From assembly GCA_026936325.1 (NCBI GenBank), contig JAPTHN010000010.1, positions 45,947,414 through 46,011,413 on the forward strand: a stretch of 64,000 nt of DNA. The letters are read 5' to 3'. Made by a program: the position numbers and the translations under genes. Shown in pieces: positions 24,029 through 32,745 of the stretch. The stretch comes from Platynereis dumerilii. Its lineage: Eukaryota > Annelida > Polychaeta > Phyllodocida > Nereididae. Each line of letters opens with the position of its first letter. The first letter of the stretch is position 1. The notes beneath the pieces were generated by a model. It had not been told where the DNA came from. It did not search any database and saw only the letters and a program-made list of their open reading frames with translations.

Positions 24029-24560
24029 GTAAACAATGGGCAGTGAGGTGAGGACGTCACAATGTTTTGATGCCCTGATTGGTTGGTGTGGTTGGTAGGG
24101 ATCTTTTTGTGGCCATTCAAACAAAATAGTGCCTCTTGAATTTTTTTTTGACTTGAGGTCTATTTTTATTGTGGGATATAAATAAAACTTGATGGGAGTG
24201 TGGTTCACTGCAATAAACCTCAATCAAGTCAGGTGTGCTGCAGAACAAACACTCGTCCTACGGACTCGTGTTGTATTCTTCCACGACCTGACATTCATGA
24301 GGTTCATTGCTGTGAACCACACTCCCCTTAAGTTTTATTATAATACTGCAGCAACACACACCCACTCCCATTTTAATATCATTCCAATGCATGACGTGAC
24401 AAACTGTAATTTAAGTGTAATTACATAGAAGATGATGCACAATGTCAAGATTTCATTTTTCATTTCAGATGCGGCTGCTATCGGACTGGGTCTTTTGACA
24501 ATTGTCGGGGCATTTTTACTCCATAGCATAAATAAATTAAGAATATTCATAGATTTGTAA
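6898..24560 (+). CDS. Three-module cysteine-rich membrane-anchored protein, paralog A (exons 2-8)
   Basis: Seven exons join in one open frame: 6898-7006, 8851-9014, 11314-11443, 13768-13907, 15470-15554, 16839-17017 and 24469-24560. All have AG acceptors and GT donors. Exon 1 (signal peptide) is outside the window; alignment with paralog B puts it about 240 bases upstream of position 1. With B's exon 1 the product is about 313 residues, with 16 cysteines (an even number, consistent with eight disulfides) before a C-terminal hydrophobic helix. Intron phases run 1,2,1,2,1,2,1, and exon pairs 2+3, 4+5 and 6+7 look like three repeats of one module. Predicted (inference) to be a cell-surface or secretory-pathway protein with its bulk outside the cytosol. 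I recognise no known family, and no function can be assigned. Lack of stops, intact splice sites and the matching paralog argue strongly that the gene is real. The weakest site is the exon 3 donor. Confidence 0.88.
7130..8610. other. Paralog A-specific insertion block in intron 2
   Basis: Flanking intron sequence aligns with B at 38820-38915 and 39155-39235, but this 1.5 kb does not. It includes a fold-back segment at about 7425-7545 (GTATTGACCCTAG-type arms), a CpG-rich segment at 7620-7760, and short tandem copies of a unit with CCGATTTAAGATCTTATTCT at 8395-8490. No transposase or host coding frame was recognised. Confidence 0.55.
7625..7760 (+). promoter_or_regulatory. CpG-rich promoter-like segment
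   Basis: Within AT-rich DNA this segment holds two GCCGCCATT motifs (YY1-like), GCATGCGCGC (NRF1-like) and TGACGTCG (CRE-like) in about 100 bases. That combination is common at housekeeping promoters, but CRE-like sites also occur in the MITEs here, and no convincing gene follows. Confidence 0.25.
8851..9014 (+). CDS. Paralog A exon 3 (module 1, second half)
   Basis: 164 nt, phase 2 in and phase 1 out. It encodes NAGDELVKLEKCLEGCTNV and continues to a conserved GGKCADLSVPPAEARDG end. The first cysteine is the 12th full codon. The donor is G|gttggt, a weak match to consensus, but it is the only GT that keeps frame into exon 4 and it is identical in paralog B. If intron 3 were retained, the frame would run 12 more residues (through YYVYPNRQ) to a stop, also preserved in B. 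Confidence 0.85.
9116..10298 (+). mobile_element. Penelope-like element fragment with inverted flanks
   Basis: The frame at 9752-10087 shows LSENLRRIFKELNIPTF, LVKPKDPTPSES and GVVYHIQCGGCSKDYTCETG, matching the linker and GIY-YIG endonuclease of Penelope-like elements; ELEHFRTALAANEYS upstream (about 9490) fits the same protein. About 160 bases at 9300-9470 recur inverted at 10130-10290, a terminal-repeat arrangement known for this class. Most of the reverse transcriptase is absent and the copy is degenerate. It interrupts a dispersed repeat that is whole after exon 3 of paralog B. Confidence 0.75.
10376..10635. mobile_element. Fold-back MITE, hAT-like, with CRE-like cores
   Basis: Ends CATTGAAATACATAGAAGGG and its complement, near-perfect over 30 bp, with internal pairing along the whole 260 bp. 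The flanking direct repeat GTTGGTGG (8 bp) fits hAT; counting one more base gives 9 bp, which would fit Mutator. The centre has several TGACGTCA-like sites. Confidence 0.75.
10636..11084 (+). other. Intron 3 sequence shared with paralog B
   Basis: Aligns with 51560-52150 of B (for example atatcgaaacggccttga). B carries an extra segment of about 225 bp at 51690-51915 that A lacks. Confidence 0.65.
11101..11301 (+). mobile_element. tRNA-derived SINE, family A, copy 1 (at a splice acceptor)
   Basis: B-box GGGTTTGAATCC at 11149-11160, then a shared body (CCGGGTCACCTGGGC, ACAGCTGTTTCAATCA, AAGTGCATAAATACAGGACA) ending in CATC repeats. The direct repeats TTACTATTGCAGGGGG (11085-11100) and TTACTGTTGCAGGGGG (11302-11317) flank it, so the target was the 3' splice site of intron 3. 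Paralog B has the empty site. Confidence 0.88.
11314..11443 (+). CDS. Paralog A exon 4 (module 2, first half)
   Basis: 130 nt, phase 1 in and phase 2 out; it begins GG GGC CCA and ends TGC GA before gtaaga. It encodes ISCDITTIVQIVPCVGSLGS and onward to GIC. There are three cysteines, the last placed directly before the splice as in exons 2 and 6. A SINE sits just upstream, inserted in the acceptor region, so a second copy of the acceptor tract lies about 217 bases upstream. Confidence 0.88.
11690..12685 (+). repeat. GATGA-type minisatellite in intron 4 of paralog A, first block
   Basis: About 1 kb of degenerate GATGA-rich tandem repeat. The core (11765-12640) is a regular 27-bp unit around GAGATACGATGAGTTATGAT, with occasional 5-bp extra copies of GATAC. 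The complement lacks stops in some frames, giving long meaningless frames rich in ISYLIITHR. Confidence 0.92.
12686..13490. other. Non-array insertion with fold-back arms
   Basis: This interrupts the GATGA array. Arms GGTTATTTCATGGGTTGGAC (13147 onward) and its near-complement ending about 13486 enclose some 340 bp; 12700-12860 holds related TTCCCTG / CAGGGAAAATAG words. A 111-codon frame inside has no recognisable motif. Probably a MITE; ends not defined. Confidence 0.5.
13500..13745 (+). repeat. GATGA-type minisatellite, second block
   Basis: Irregular GATGAGATAC / AATGAGATAC units continue to within 25 bases of the exon 5 acceptor. This is the same position and the same terminal text (gagatacaaattttgattactttcag) as in paralog B. 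Confidence 0.85.
13768..13907 (+). CDS. Paralog A exon 5 (module 2, second half)
   Basis: 140 nt, phase 2 in and phase 1 out. Acceptor ctttcag, donor gtgagt. It encodes ILSSLTGAINSCEPILACAA and onward to LQNGG; the first cysteine is at the 12th full codon, as in exon 3. Against paralog B there are about 16 base changes, of which only two look silent. The acceptor lies immediately after a GATGA-type minisatellite that fills much of intron 4. Confidence 0.88.
14269..14957. mobile_element. MITE with GGGCCGATTTCACCAACA ends
   Basis: Imperfect terminal inverted repeats (GGGCCGATTTCACCAACA at 14269, complement TGTTGGTGAAATCCGCCC ending about 14957), with inner arms GTTAAGCCAGGTC / CTTAAGCCTGG. A partial relative lies at 14104-14250. 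Paralog B has a shorter version at 55913-56403, so the insertion predates the duplication. Confidence 0.65.
15470..15554 (+). CDS. Paralog A exon 6 (module 3, first half)
   Basis: 85 nt, phase 1 in and phase 2 out; donor gtgagt. The T carried from exon 5 plus GT makes a cysteine (CACIGNLTLAV). It contains an N-glycosylation sequon (NLT) and ends LLLVCP, with the cysteine right before the splice. It is the most conserved exon, with two replacements and no silent change against B. Confidence 0.88.
15690..16500 (-). mobile_element. LINE relic (CR1/L2-like 3' end), copy in paralog A
   Basis: The minus strand reads LHWQPTPARILF near 16010-16045 and DRAFSYAPQNSG near 15810-15845, followed by text like the C-terminal SFKK segment. 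These are the conserved tail motifs after the RT of CR1/L2/jockey-type LINEs (LHWLP, DRAFS.APxLWN). The same relic is in intron 6 of paralog B, so it predates the duplication. Many frame breaks. Confidence 0.7.
16558..16757 (+). mobile_element. tRNA-derived SINE, family A, copy 2
   Basis: A-box-like TAGTCTAGTGGTAAC and B-box GGTTTGAATCC with tRNA spacing, then the family A body and a CATC-rich tail. It lies 80 bases upstream of exon 7 in intron 6. Confidence 0.88.
16839..17017 (+). CDS. Paralog A exon 7 (module 3, second half)
   Basis: 179 nt, phase 2 in and phase 1 out. Acceptor tgttttcag, donor gtaagt. It encodes LVQSTAFALKTVLDTCIRII and onward to VCNVVGILN, 59 full codons with two cysteines; the first cysteine is at codon 16. 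It is amphipathic and helical in appearance. The matching exon of paralog B lies beyond the right edge of the window. Confidence 0.86.
17018..17870. other. Intron 7, left part, nothing recognised
   Basis: AT-rich; a short CAGACAGA run near 17333-17365 is the only repeat seen. No coding pattern. Confidence 0.5.
17860..17955. repeat. Dispersed repeat also found after exon 3 in both paralogs (left part)
   Basis: Text from GGCACTGAAGTTCTGGCAAA to CATTATCTGACGTTGTAAAC matches 9048-9115 and 51425-51525, the bases just after the exon 3 donors. Its continuation (gacgtcacaatgttttgatgccctgattggttgg) resumes at 24037 after LINE B. Palindromic CATGTGGTTCA words suggest a MITE. Confidence 0.65.
21040..21797. 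mobile_element. TTAA-type DNA transposon nested in LINE B
   Basis: Ends GGTGGCTCGCTACTCATGA / TCACGAGTATCGAGCCACC are inverted repeats (17 of 19 matching), with TTAA at 21036-21039 and 21798-21801. A TTAA duplication fits piggyBac or Kolobok. At 758 bp and with no transposase frame it is non-autonomous. LINE coding text resumes right after it (DNDKFTSIMKNKEPEML). Confidence 0.85.
22262..22410. mobile_element. Short fold-back element in LINE B 3' part
   Basis: Nested inverted words AGTAATATTGGTCGAGGCC / GGCCGAGACCAATATTGCCT flanked by GGTGGATG and CATCCACT. A hairpin-forming insert of about 150 bp; exact ends uncertain. Confidence 0.5.
22674..23706. mobile_element. CACTA-like MITE nested in LINE B
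   Basis: Ends CACTGTAAGAAAT / ATTTTTTGCAGTG with a 2-bp duplication CA at 22672-22673 and 23707-23708. Subterminal ACAGTT / TTTACAGTT / AACTGTAA words recur in both orientations, as in CACTA (EnSpm) elements. 1033 bp with no transposase. Confidence 0.7.
24179..24347. mobile_element. Fold-back MITE
   Basis: The arm from AATAAAACTTGATGGGAGTG to AACCTCA pairs with the arm from TGAGGTTCATTGCTGTGAAC to AGTTTTATTATAAT. About 169 bp, 120 bases upstream of exon 8 in intron 7. Confidence 0.65.
24469..24560 (+). CDS. Paralog A exon 8 (transmembrane tail and stop)
   Basis: 92 nt with acceptor catttcag, ending in TAA at 24558-24560. The C carried from exon 7 plus AT gives His, then a 20-residue hydrophobic stretch (AAAIGLGLLTIVGAFLLHSI) followed by KLRIFIDL. 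This is a likely single-pass anchor with a very short cytosolic tail; a GPI-type signal is less likely because charged residues follow the helix. It is separated from exon 7 by 7.45 kb, mostly one LINE, which is why its assignment is slightly less certain. Confidence 0.8.
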
Positions 24561-27500
24561 ATTATTTTATGATACCAGTGGTCATTCTAATTTATTAAAA
24601 TAATTATTGTTAGACGTCAAAGTTCTATATTCTGCCCCGTGTCTATGCAAGTGAGTTTGATTTAAAATCTTCGTCTTTCGAGAATGTCTTGGCAATTCAG
24701 AACAGGATGACTTTGGCTCTCCTCATTGAAGGTTGTGTTGTTTGAATTACTTTTGTCATATGTTTATCTCTCTGCCTGTGCCTTACCATTTAAGAATATG
24801 CAAACAATGTTATTCAGAGTGCTGATAAATGAATTTAAAATATTTAAGAACATACTGGAACTCGAGAAAAAACTAATTCAGTTTCAGCAGAGCTTGAGAT
24901 TAAGACTGATTTGGTAATGTAAAATTCACCATGAATTGGGCAATATGGAAGTAAGCCTAAAGTTATTTCATCATTGTAAAATGATCAGCACAGTGAAGAA
25001 GTTTTGTCACATAATTTGAAATGAAGAATTTTCTTTTGGAAAGTAGAAGTTCTTTTTAATGACTTGTTGCATATAAAATATTATTTATAAATGTATTTTG
25101 TGTGTTGGTTTACCCTGTATTGTTAATCATTTAAGAATCAAATTGTTTGTAATGCTTCTTAATTGTGTTTAATTTGAAGAACCTTTTACATGTTTTTATG
25201 TTATCTTACTTTGGACAATTCAATACTTTACAAAGAGTGTAAACAAATGCTGGCATTTACAAATAAAGGTCTCAGATAGGAAAAAGTTTTGCACTTTTCT
25301 TGCCACGGATATGCCCCAGTAATTCCATTGTTTTCAAAACAACATATAAATTAGCAATATTGACAAATAAGTTTATGTATGTGTACACAGTCTTCAAGCT
25401 AATAGGGCTAATTAACAAAATTTAATAGTTAATTAAATTTTCTTAGAAATAAATTAATGAACTTTATCCCACATAATTTCTTGAATGAATTTTCAATGCC
25501 ATATGTTTGAGACATATATTAGCCCTCTGTTATGGCCTATATTTGACTCATGTCATGCTATTAACTTGGAAGTATCAGTCACCTTAACATGGTATCTGAG
25601 CATTGCAATAATAGTCATTTTTCCACTTAAAATCTGTTATATATCACATTTGGTTCATGCATGCAATCAAAAATAATTAAAGCAAATCTTTAACTTACCT
25701 TTACATATTTCAGTCAGCTCCAGCAAACCCCACAATGTGAACTTCCCAGTGACAAATGTACTTTTAACCAAGGTTGCAACATGCTTGTCTTTTGCTAACA
25801 AATGTGTAGTCAGTCTGAGTCAGTACATTTCTTAAGTGAAGCCTGATGACTCTAAAATCTAAACGAGGTTAGTTTTGATCCAGTTTAATTGTTTGCCATG
25901 ATGGCCAACAAAACAAAACATTTATAAAGAAGATTAGTCTCGTACCAAGCAAAAGTATCCAATATTTTGTGTGAAATTTTATGTGAAATATCAGACAAAT
26001 TGGAAGTTGTTGGATCAACAGTGTGCTTTATGCTGTTGTACAACACTGCTTGTCTGTGTCACACATTATTTTGATTGGAATACACAAAGCCCATTTTATA
26101 CATAGATTTTGTCTGCTATTTTACACAAAGTGTTTTTTCAGTGCACTTTTCATAAAATGTGAACATCATAGGAGTAGTGAGAAGTTGAATATCTAATGTT
26201 TTCATACAGTGTGTTTGTACACTTCTATTATATGATCCCAAATCTTCATAAACTTACGCTATATTTGACCAATTTCCTGAAGGAAATCTCTATGGGGTAT
26301 GCTCCATGTGTGCTTTGGAGATGGTCCCCAATCACCCAACCATGACCAGTTGACCCAATTGTCATGGTTGAGTGGCTGCTTCCTCTCTGGTGTAGCTACT
26401 GTGTATCAAGAGGGGGAAACATATACTTGATTTGTAAATTGTTCTCAAAGATACCTCCTATGTGGCATGAGTACCCTCCTAATATTGGAGGTCAATTAGG
26501 AGGGTACTCCTTGCTATAGGGGAAGTATCTCTGCAAGTCAGTCCAACTTGCCTGTGGCCCCCTCCAGAAACTTAGAAGCTCCACCACTGCAGTACACAAT
26601 AACTGATGACAAATTGCACTTGGCTGGGTATTTTTGTCCCTTTACTTAGGGACCTTCAATGTTAAGTCTTTCATCATTTGGAGCTTGTAACATAGATCTG
26701 AGATGGTCCCTACAAAAACCATCTATATGATATGCATATATATATATAGCAACCATAGAGTATAAGAAAAGTATTTGCAAATGAATAATTATCATATAAG
26801 AGCATGAAAATAAAATCCAAAAACAAAAACATTTATATTGAAAGACAAAAAAATTTATATTGAAGCAAAATCTCTTTTGATAGTATAGAGCAAAAGTTGT
26901 GCAGAATGGTTATTTAAGATAAGTGATAGATAAAAACCGTATATTCTTAACAATGAGTAATGAGTAAATAAATGCATAATTTAAGTACAATAGGGACATG
27001 TGTGTAACAAATGAGATAAACATATATTTACATACAACACCTGGAAGCAACACAGTCAACATGCCGCTCACCACTCAGATACCAGGAGCTTGAAACATTG
27101 ATCAAGTTCAATGACATGGTTACTGATCTATTTTTAGTTAATTTTGGAATTATTATTACATTTTTAATTAATTTATGAATCATTATTACATATATAACAA
27201 ATAGGGATATAACAAATTTCTGAGTAAGAAAGAATAACTGTTCTTTTAATAAAGAGCTTATAGCCAACCACTCTATGTGAATAAATCTTTGATTTGATAT
27301 TTAAATTCATGGAATTGAAAAAAGTGGGTAGATCTATCACAAAACATACTGACTTTTTGAAAAATTCATGTTATACTAAGGGAATAACATAGTTACTAGA
27401 ATTTCTAACATCATAAGCATGAGTCTCAGAATTTTTATGAAAAACTGAATAGAAGTAAATCGGCAACTGTCCATTCGCCAACTTGAAGCAAAATTTATAA

Positions 27501-27653
27501 TCACGCAGCGCACATATATCCCCAAATTATAAAATACCCAAGTCTTTGAATAGTCTACTAGAATGAGACTTCTATTTACTCAAAGTTACCACGCGTATTT
27601 CATACTACTATTACCCCATATAATATTGCCATAATTGAGATGTGGCACAATTA
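24561..27653. other. 3' flank of paralog A and intergenic DNA
   Basis: AT-rich; the first part is probably 3' UTR. A small hairpin (GAGTACCCTCCTAATATTGG and complement) is at 26467-26512. No gene, TIR pair or tandem array recognised. Confidence 0.5.
25262..25267 (+). terminator. Possible polyadenylation signal of paralog A
   Basis: AATAAA (in acaaataaaggtctc) lies about 700 bases after the stop codon, following an AT-rich stretch with no other gene. An AATAAA also occurs inside exon 8, so which signal is used cannot be told from sequence. Confidence 0.3.
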
Positions 27654-29295
27654 CAGTGCACCAAAAAAGTTATGAGAAAATGGGAATGGGTCTGTTTTTG
27701 CCTCTAATTACTCAATTATTAATTTCCAAAGGCAATAACTACACTTCTCTCCTTTCAATAGACATCTCATGAACAGATCTGCGTGGTTGTTTTATTATTT
27801 AAATCTGCAAACTGGGTATGCCAGGTGATTCTTTGTTGCCAACACCATTTTCGACCTAAAAAAAGTTATGGGAAAAATTGGACTTCTGGAGTAATAGCTA
27901 CTTTATGATGATGTTTCTCATACAAACAACATCAGTAATATGCTATTGCACTATGTTGGTCAAACAGAACATTGTTTGATATCGAAAGATGTTGATAACA
28001 ATGTTTTTTAGTCATTTTTGCCTGATATCAATGATTTTGAAATAAAATAGCTTAAAAAATTTGGTTTGTTCTTAAAGGGTGACCTGTGGGCTACTCAATG
28101 CCCAGTTATTGCTGATACATGTTGCTCAAATGGCTATTGAGCATGTATGCGTTGTCTCTTTGAAGTGAAGATGAGCAGTCCACTGAATGATGAACATCCT
28201 GAAGCAAGGAAATATCTAAAGCATAACACAGGCGGTAAAAATGATCCACATTTACCTTATTTTACTTGGTATAGCATCTCAATAGGCTGTCAGCACCTCT
28301 CAGGGCCTTTTTACAATGTTTCAAAAGTTTCCAGAAAGATTTGATGGTATGAATTAATGATGGAAGAATCTGTCATAAACTGGCGGAGTATGGGACAAAC
28401 AATCAAGAAGCCATAAAAGCCCAAATTAATTTTTCTGTATGATTTCAATTGATACAATTTGATGGATATTGCATAAAATCAGTTTGTAAACCTTGTACAT
28501 TCACATGTGCATAGTATGACCATGAAATTGGAAAAATGCAAGGGGATGCATTTGACTACCTTTGCAATGTAGTTGAGAAAATAATTTGACTGGGGCATAA
28601 AGTGTTGGCTTCTGTGATTTCTGTTATTCAAACTACCTGGGCTACTTTTCACTCCCTAAAGTCATGTTTTAATGCAATGTCACCACAAATAATACAAAAT
28701 TTCTGAAAATTACAGATGCTGTAAAACAGCACGAACACATTGGTGGCCATAAGCTTTGAATTAACTTTTGTCTTGGCTCAAATAGACCATTTTCTGAATA
28801 AAAACAAGAGCCTCCGCTGATAAATTTTGTAATAAATGGTGTGTCAATACATATTTTCATCACTACATTGACATTTAGATGCTGTAAACATTAGTTTGAG
28901 AATTATTTCAAATAACATTATTAGTAACATTAAAATACGTATTTCATGAAAATTTAACAATAAGATTTCCATTAAAATGCTTCCCTGAGTCAATTCCCTT
29001 CTTCTAGAAACTAAAAATCACAACCACAAAGCAATGGTTTGTGCTTCTATTTCAGTATTAGACTGCCTTATGAAAATTTCCCATAACTTTTTTGAGGGCA
29101 AAAAATGGTGCGGCTACCTGAGATTCACTGGCATATCTATATTACAACATAAAATCACGAAACTATAAGCCAGACCTATTCAGGAGATGTCTCTTGAAGG
29201 GATAGACCATCAATAATTATCATTGGAGATGCCTTTGTGGGGAATTAGAAGCAAAAACCGGAGCCATTTTTTCCCATAACTTTTTTGGTGCACTG
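27654..29295. mobile_element. Tc1/mariner-like non-autonomous transposon
   Basis: Ends CAGTGCACCAAAAAAGTTAT and complement, with TA at 27652-27653 and 29296-29297. Inner arms (ATAGACATCTCATGAAC / GGAGATGTCTCTTGAAGGG) extend the inverted repeat to about 200 bases. 1642 bp; no transposase frame seen in the interior. Confidence 0.82.
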
Positions 29296-29298
29296 TAG

Positions 29299-29400
29299 AT
29301 ATGGAAAGTGCAGCCCTCTAAGCCCAGTTCCGGGCGCTCATGAAGGTTAATTGATTAAATGGGAGAGAGAGTGGGATTCATAGAGTAAAATTTTCGCAGT
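29299..29400 (-). mobile_element. Partial SINE, family B
   Basis: Text GTGCAGCCCTCTAAGCCCAG plus CGGGCGCTCA and GGGAGAGAGAG matches the end of the longer copy at 34640-34975. Confidence 0.6.
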
Positions 29401-30694
29401 GCAACAGTTCTCTCTTTTTCCAAAACAAATTGACCTGCTGTAATGTTCAACTTATCCAAAGTCGAATGCTAATAATTTTAATCTACTCATCTTTTAAAAT
29501 AAATTAAACATGGACAATGAGCTTGTTTTACTTGGAGCTATAGCAGAGAGCAAGCGTACTACCACAGGATTTTGTGATTTGTCATGATACACCCAATTGC
29601 CATCCACTGAAGAGGAACACTTCCAAAAGTTTTTAAGCAAGCAATACTCATGCATTGTAGAGGATTAAAAGGTGTTTGCACATATCATAATATTATGAAA
29701 CACTGGCTACAATGATATCAAAAAAGTGTTTTATACCTGGTAGTCACATATCAAAAACGTGTTTATACATATAATATTGTGTAGAATTGTAAGTATTTTT
29801 AGAATGAAGTGGTATATTTATAGCAAAAATTACAAAACATGTGATGTTCTCCTGAACCATGTAATTTATAGGAAGCACAAATAGTCTTTTCCTTAGGGAT
29901 TGTCTTAGGCCTGGAGGGCATGCCCCTCTGGGGGAACTCTTGTTTGCGTTCACTCATGTGTGATAAAATCAACCAAGCAAGGCAATTGAACCATTGAACT
30001 CACTTTTACTTTATACAAGCACTGACTTAATAGGAACTATCATAGCTTGAAGAAGTTGACAACTTCAACTAACCATTTCATTTGGGATGGTAATGTACCA
30101 TCTTTATGACTCATGACTCACACTGAGGCTCAGGATATACCATACACATGTGTATAGACTTGTCGTGTGCCCTTTTTGATTACCTTTTGCTACTGGCAGT
30201 GCTGAGCTTCCACATATTGTCATTTAAGGGTGGGTGTCCTGACTTTCCTGCAATTCTTAAGGTGGGGTGCACCATGCGGAGCTGCTCATCCATGACTGCA
30301 TATTTTTAACACCCTGAATTCGTGACGCAAAATACTGCAGTGCTTTACCAATCCCCCAGTCACTTAAATCACTTCTTGACTGTCATTTGAGGAAGCCACT
30401 TCATACCTGAGCAGGCCATCAACCAAACAGTAAGTAATTTTAAGTATATTTGCATATGTTCATTTAGCACTGACATGCAAGAAATGTGTTATCCTTGTTT
30501 TTGCTGTCATGCTCCAACTCAACGGGGTCGTAAAATTGTTAATATGAGGGAAGGCTCAGGTCGTATTTAACATATTATTTGAAAGCATCCCGTAATCAGT
30601 GCAGTCCTCTCAAACGAGTTATTGTCCCTGGGAGTTTGAGGGAAGGGTTAGCTTAGATTATATATAACACCACTATGTGTGTGTGAATAAAATT
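29401..30694. other. Intergenic, nothing recognised
   Basis: No coding motif, array or paired ends found. Confidence 0.45.
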
Positions 30695-30893
30695 ATTTAA
30701 AAAAATTTAAGTGATTGTAGGACTCCGGGTTTCCAATCGCTGAGTCCTGGGTTCGACTCTTTCTCAGGCCGGGTCACCTCGACCGCTGGTTTAGTCGTCC
30801 TTTGACTCATTGCTGTGTCCTCCTCCAAAACTATATTGTCTACGAAGTGCAAAAATATGGGACACAAACTCCAATAATCCATCATTATCATCA
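30695..30893 (+). mobile_element. tRNA-derived SINE, family A, copy 3 (diverged)
   Basis: B-box-like GGGTTCGACTC at 30749, GGCCGGGTCACCT, GTGTCCTCC, TACGAAGTGCAAAAATA and an ATCATC tail line up with copies 1 and 2. Confidence 0.75.
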
Positions 30894-30959
30894 TAAGGCC
30901 TAGCGCGTTGATTGGTAGGCTATAGATGAAAAAGTGATGCAGGAAATCATAACATTAAT

Positions 30960-31195
30960 TTTCTCCTTTTGAGGACCTGTTACTTGCCCAGCACAGATCC
31001 TAAGAAAAGAGGATAGATCGGGTAAAGGCATCCCAAAAAGCACAGCCCTCAACATAACGTGATTCTGTCCTGATTCAATTAGCATGTAGGATTCCCCCCT
31101 GTGCCTGTCCCTGCTATTTGCCAATCTGTCTACCGATCTATCTGTCTATCTGTTGTCTATCTTTTCATACATCTGCTTTCTGTGTATCTGTCTCC
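30960..31195 (-). mobile_element. Partial SINE B-like sequence with TCTA/TCTG microsatellite
   Basis: TTACTTGCCCAGCACAGA and GGATTCCCCCC echo the family B body at 34750-34840. A (TCTG/TCTA) run follows at 31128-31195. Confidence 0.4.
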
Positions 31196-31439
31196 AGAAG
31201 CCATTGTAGGGAAAACTCATTTTTTGCCTTTTTTTTGTAAAATGGAACTCGCGCCCACTTACTGAACTTTGCTTAGGTTTTTTAGCACTCAAAGAGGATA
31301 AATTCTCTAAAAATGAAAATATAGAAAGTCAAGACAAAGTTTTTTCGGAAAGAAGAAGTACGCGCGAATCATGCCGATAATGCCCGTGGTGTCCGAACAT
31401 CATAATTTTTGCCTCTTACTAATTATGTGCAAGCTTCTA

Positions 31440-32107
31440 CACTGAAAGATAAAAGTTATGCATATGTTGGGAGGGCAAGATGTTCGAGAGGTATGGTCAA
31501 TATGATGGTTCCATGGTGTAAGAAACCCGAAAACAGGGTCAAGAACAATAAATTACTGAACCGGGAAACATTTTCGTTTTAAAAAATGGCTGACAAAGGG
31601 GAGTTTTTAGAAAACACAGTTTTTGCTGTTGACCCATACCATTTGCAGGTATGCGGTTTCATGTGAGCTTAAATGAATCCTTAAACATTCAAGCACACAA
31701 TTCTTTTACAACTGAATTTATTGTGTCCCAAATTACAGAATATGACGGGGATGAAACTATTGGAATGGTGCAGGAGTGAAAACCAAGCTTAATGTTGTAG
31801 AGTGTAAGATGTTCATCTGTCAAGTGTATCAAAGCAAGCTGCCTGTTACAGGTAGGTAGGGCAGACAAGGAATAAACAAAGAGGTGTTGGACCCAGAAAA
31901 AACAACCGGAATTCAAGATACCCTCCATTGTAATGAAGGAATGTTTCTGGATGTTGTAGGGGATGCTACAGATGAGAGGAAATCTCAACCTTCGAATGAA
32001 CCCCAAGACCATTATCTTCAGACTTTATGTAAAGCAAGTGTTTTATATTGAGCACACAGATGAGGTTCTTGAATGCACAACATATGCATAACTTTTGTCT
32101 TTCAGTG
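31440..32107. mobile_element. TA-flanked MITE
   Basis: Inverted ends CACTGAAAGATAAAAGTTAT (31440) and complement (to 32107), near-perfect over 30 bp, with TA on both sides (31438-31439 and 32108-32109). 668 bp; Tc1/mariner-like by target. A 107-codon minus frame inside shows no motif. Confidence 0.8.
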
Positions 32108-32394
32108 TACATATTTATGTGTCTCTCTATGTATTAGTGTACACTGTATAGGTACCTACAATCCATCAATCGATCAATCCGGCATCTCAAGCTACTATGA
32201 TGCTCATACAATAAGAATGAGAAATCTTGCTATTTTAATATGCTCCAACTCATGTTCACTCTTCTGAAAATCACAACATATATTTCTTCCTTGTGATATT
32301 AAATTACCAGATAGAGTGGACCTTTGGTATTTACTCTCTGTATATATGGAACACACTCACTTGAAATTGTCCATAATGTAATTCAAGTTGAGGA

Positions 32395-32745
32395 AAAAAT
32401 TGATACCCCCCTTGAGTTTCATGCGGATTTTTAGTACCCCACCCTTAGGTTTCACACGTATTTTTAGTACCCCCCGCCCCCTTTGACATACAAAGCAATA
32501 CACACACATATGTACTCTTATACACGGCCACGCGTACAGATTGGCGTCATTTTGCGGACTTTTGCTCGTAAAAAAGTCCAAATAAAATGTTTTATTGGTT
32601 TTTTTAAAACATTTTTTCTTTGTTAAAATTTCTTACCCCCCCTGGAAGTGTTGTCAAAAATTAGTGCCCCCCCTTTGAAACACGTGTGAAAAGTTAGTAC
32701 CCCCTCGGCCAAAACTCCCTCCCCCCCAGTCATAAATTCTGAACG
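32395..32745. repeat. Repeat with TTAGTACCCC words
   Basis: Repeated TTTTTAGTACCCC / TTAGTACCCCC / TTAGTGCCCCC motifs with TTTGAAACAC neighbours. A related stretch lies at 61950-62100 (GGGGGGTACTTATTACTCAC). Probably an old MITE family. Confidence 0.45.

Noticed and set aside
23975-24223. 82-codon minus frame with a phenylalanine run
   Set aside because: It reads through the poly(A) tail of LINE B.
31689-32012. 107-codon minus frame
   Set aside because: Inside a TA-flanked MITE with clear ends, no transposase motif.
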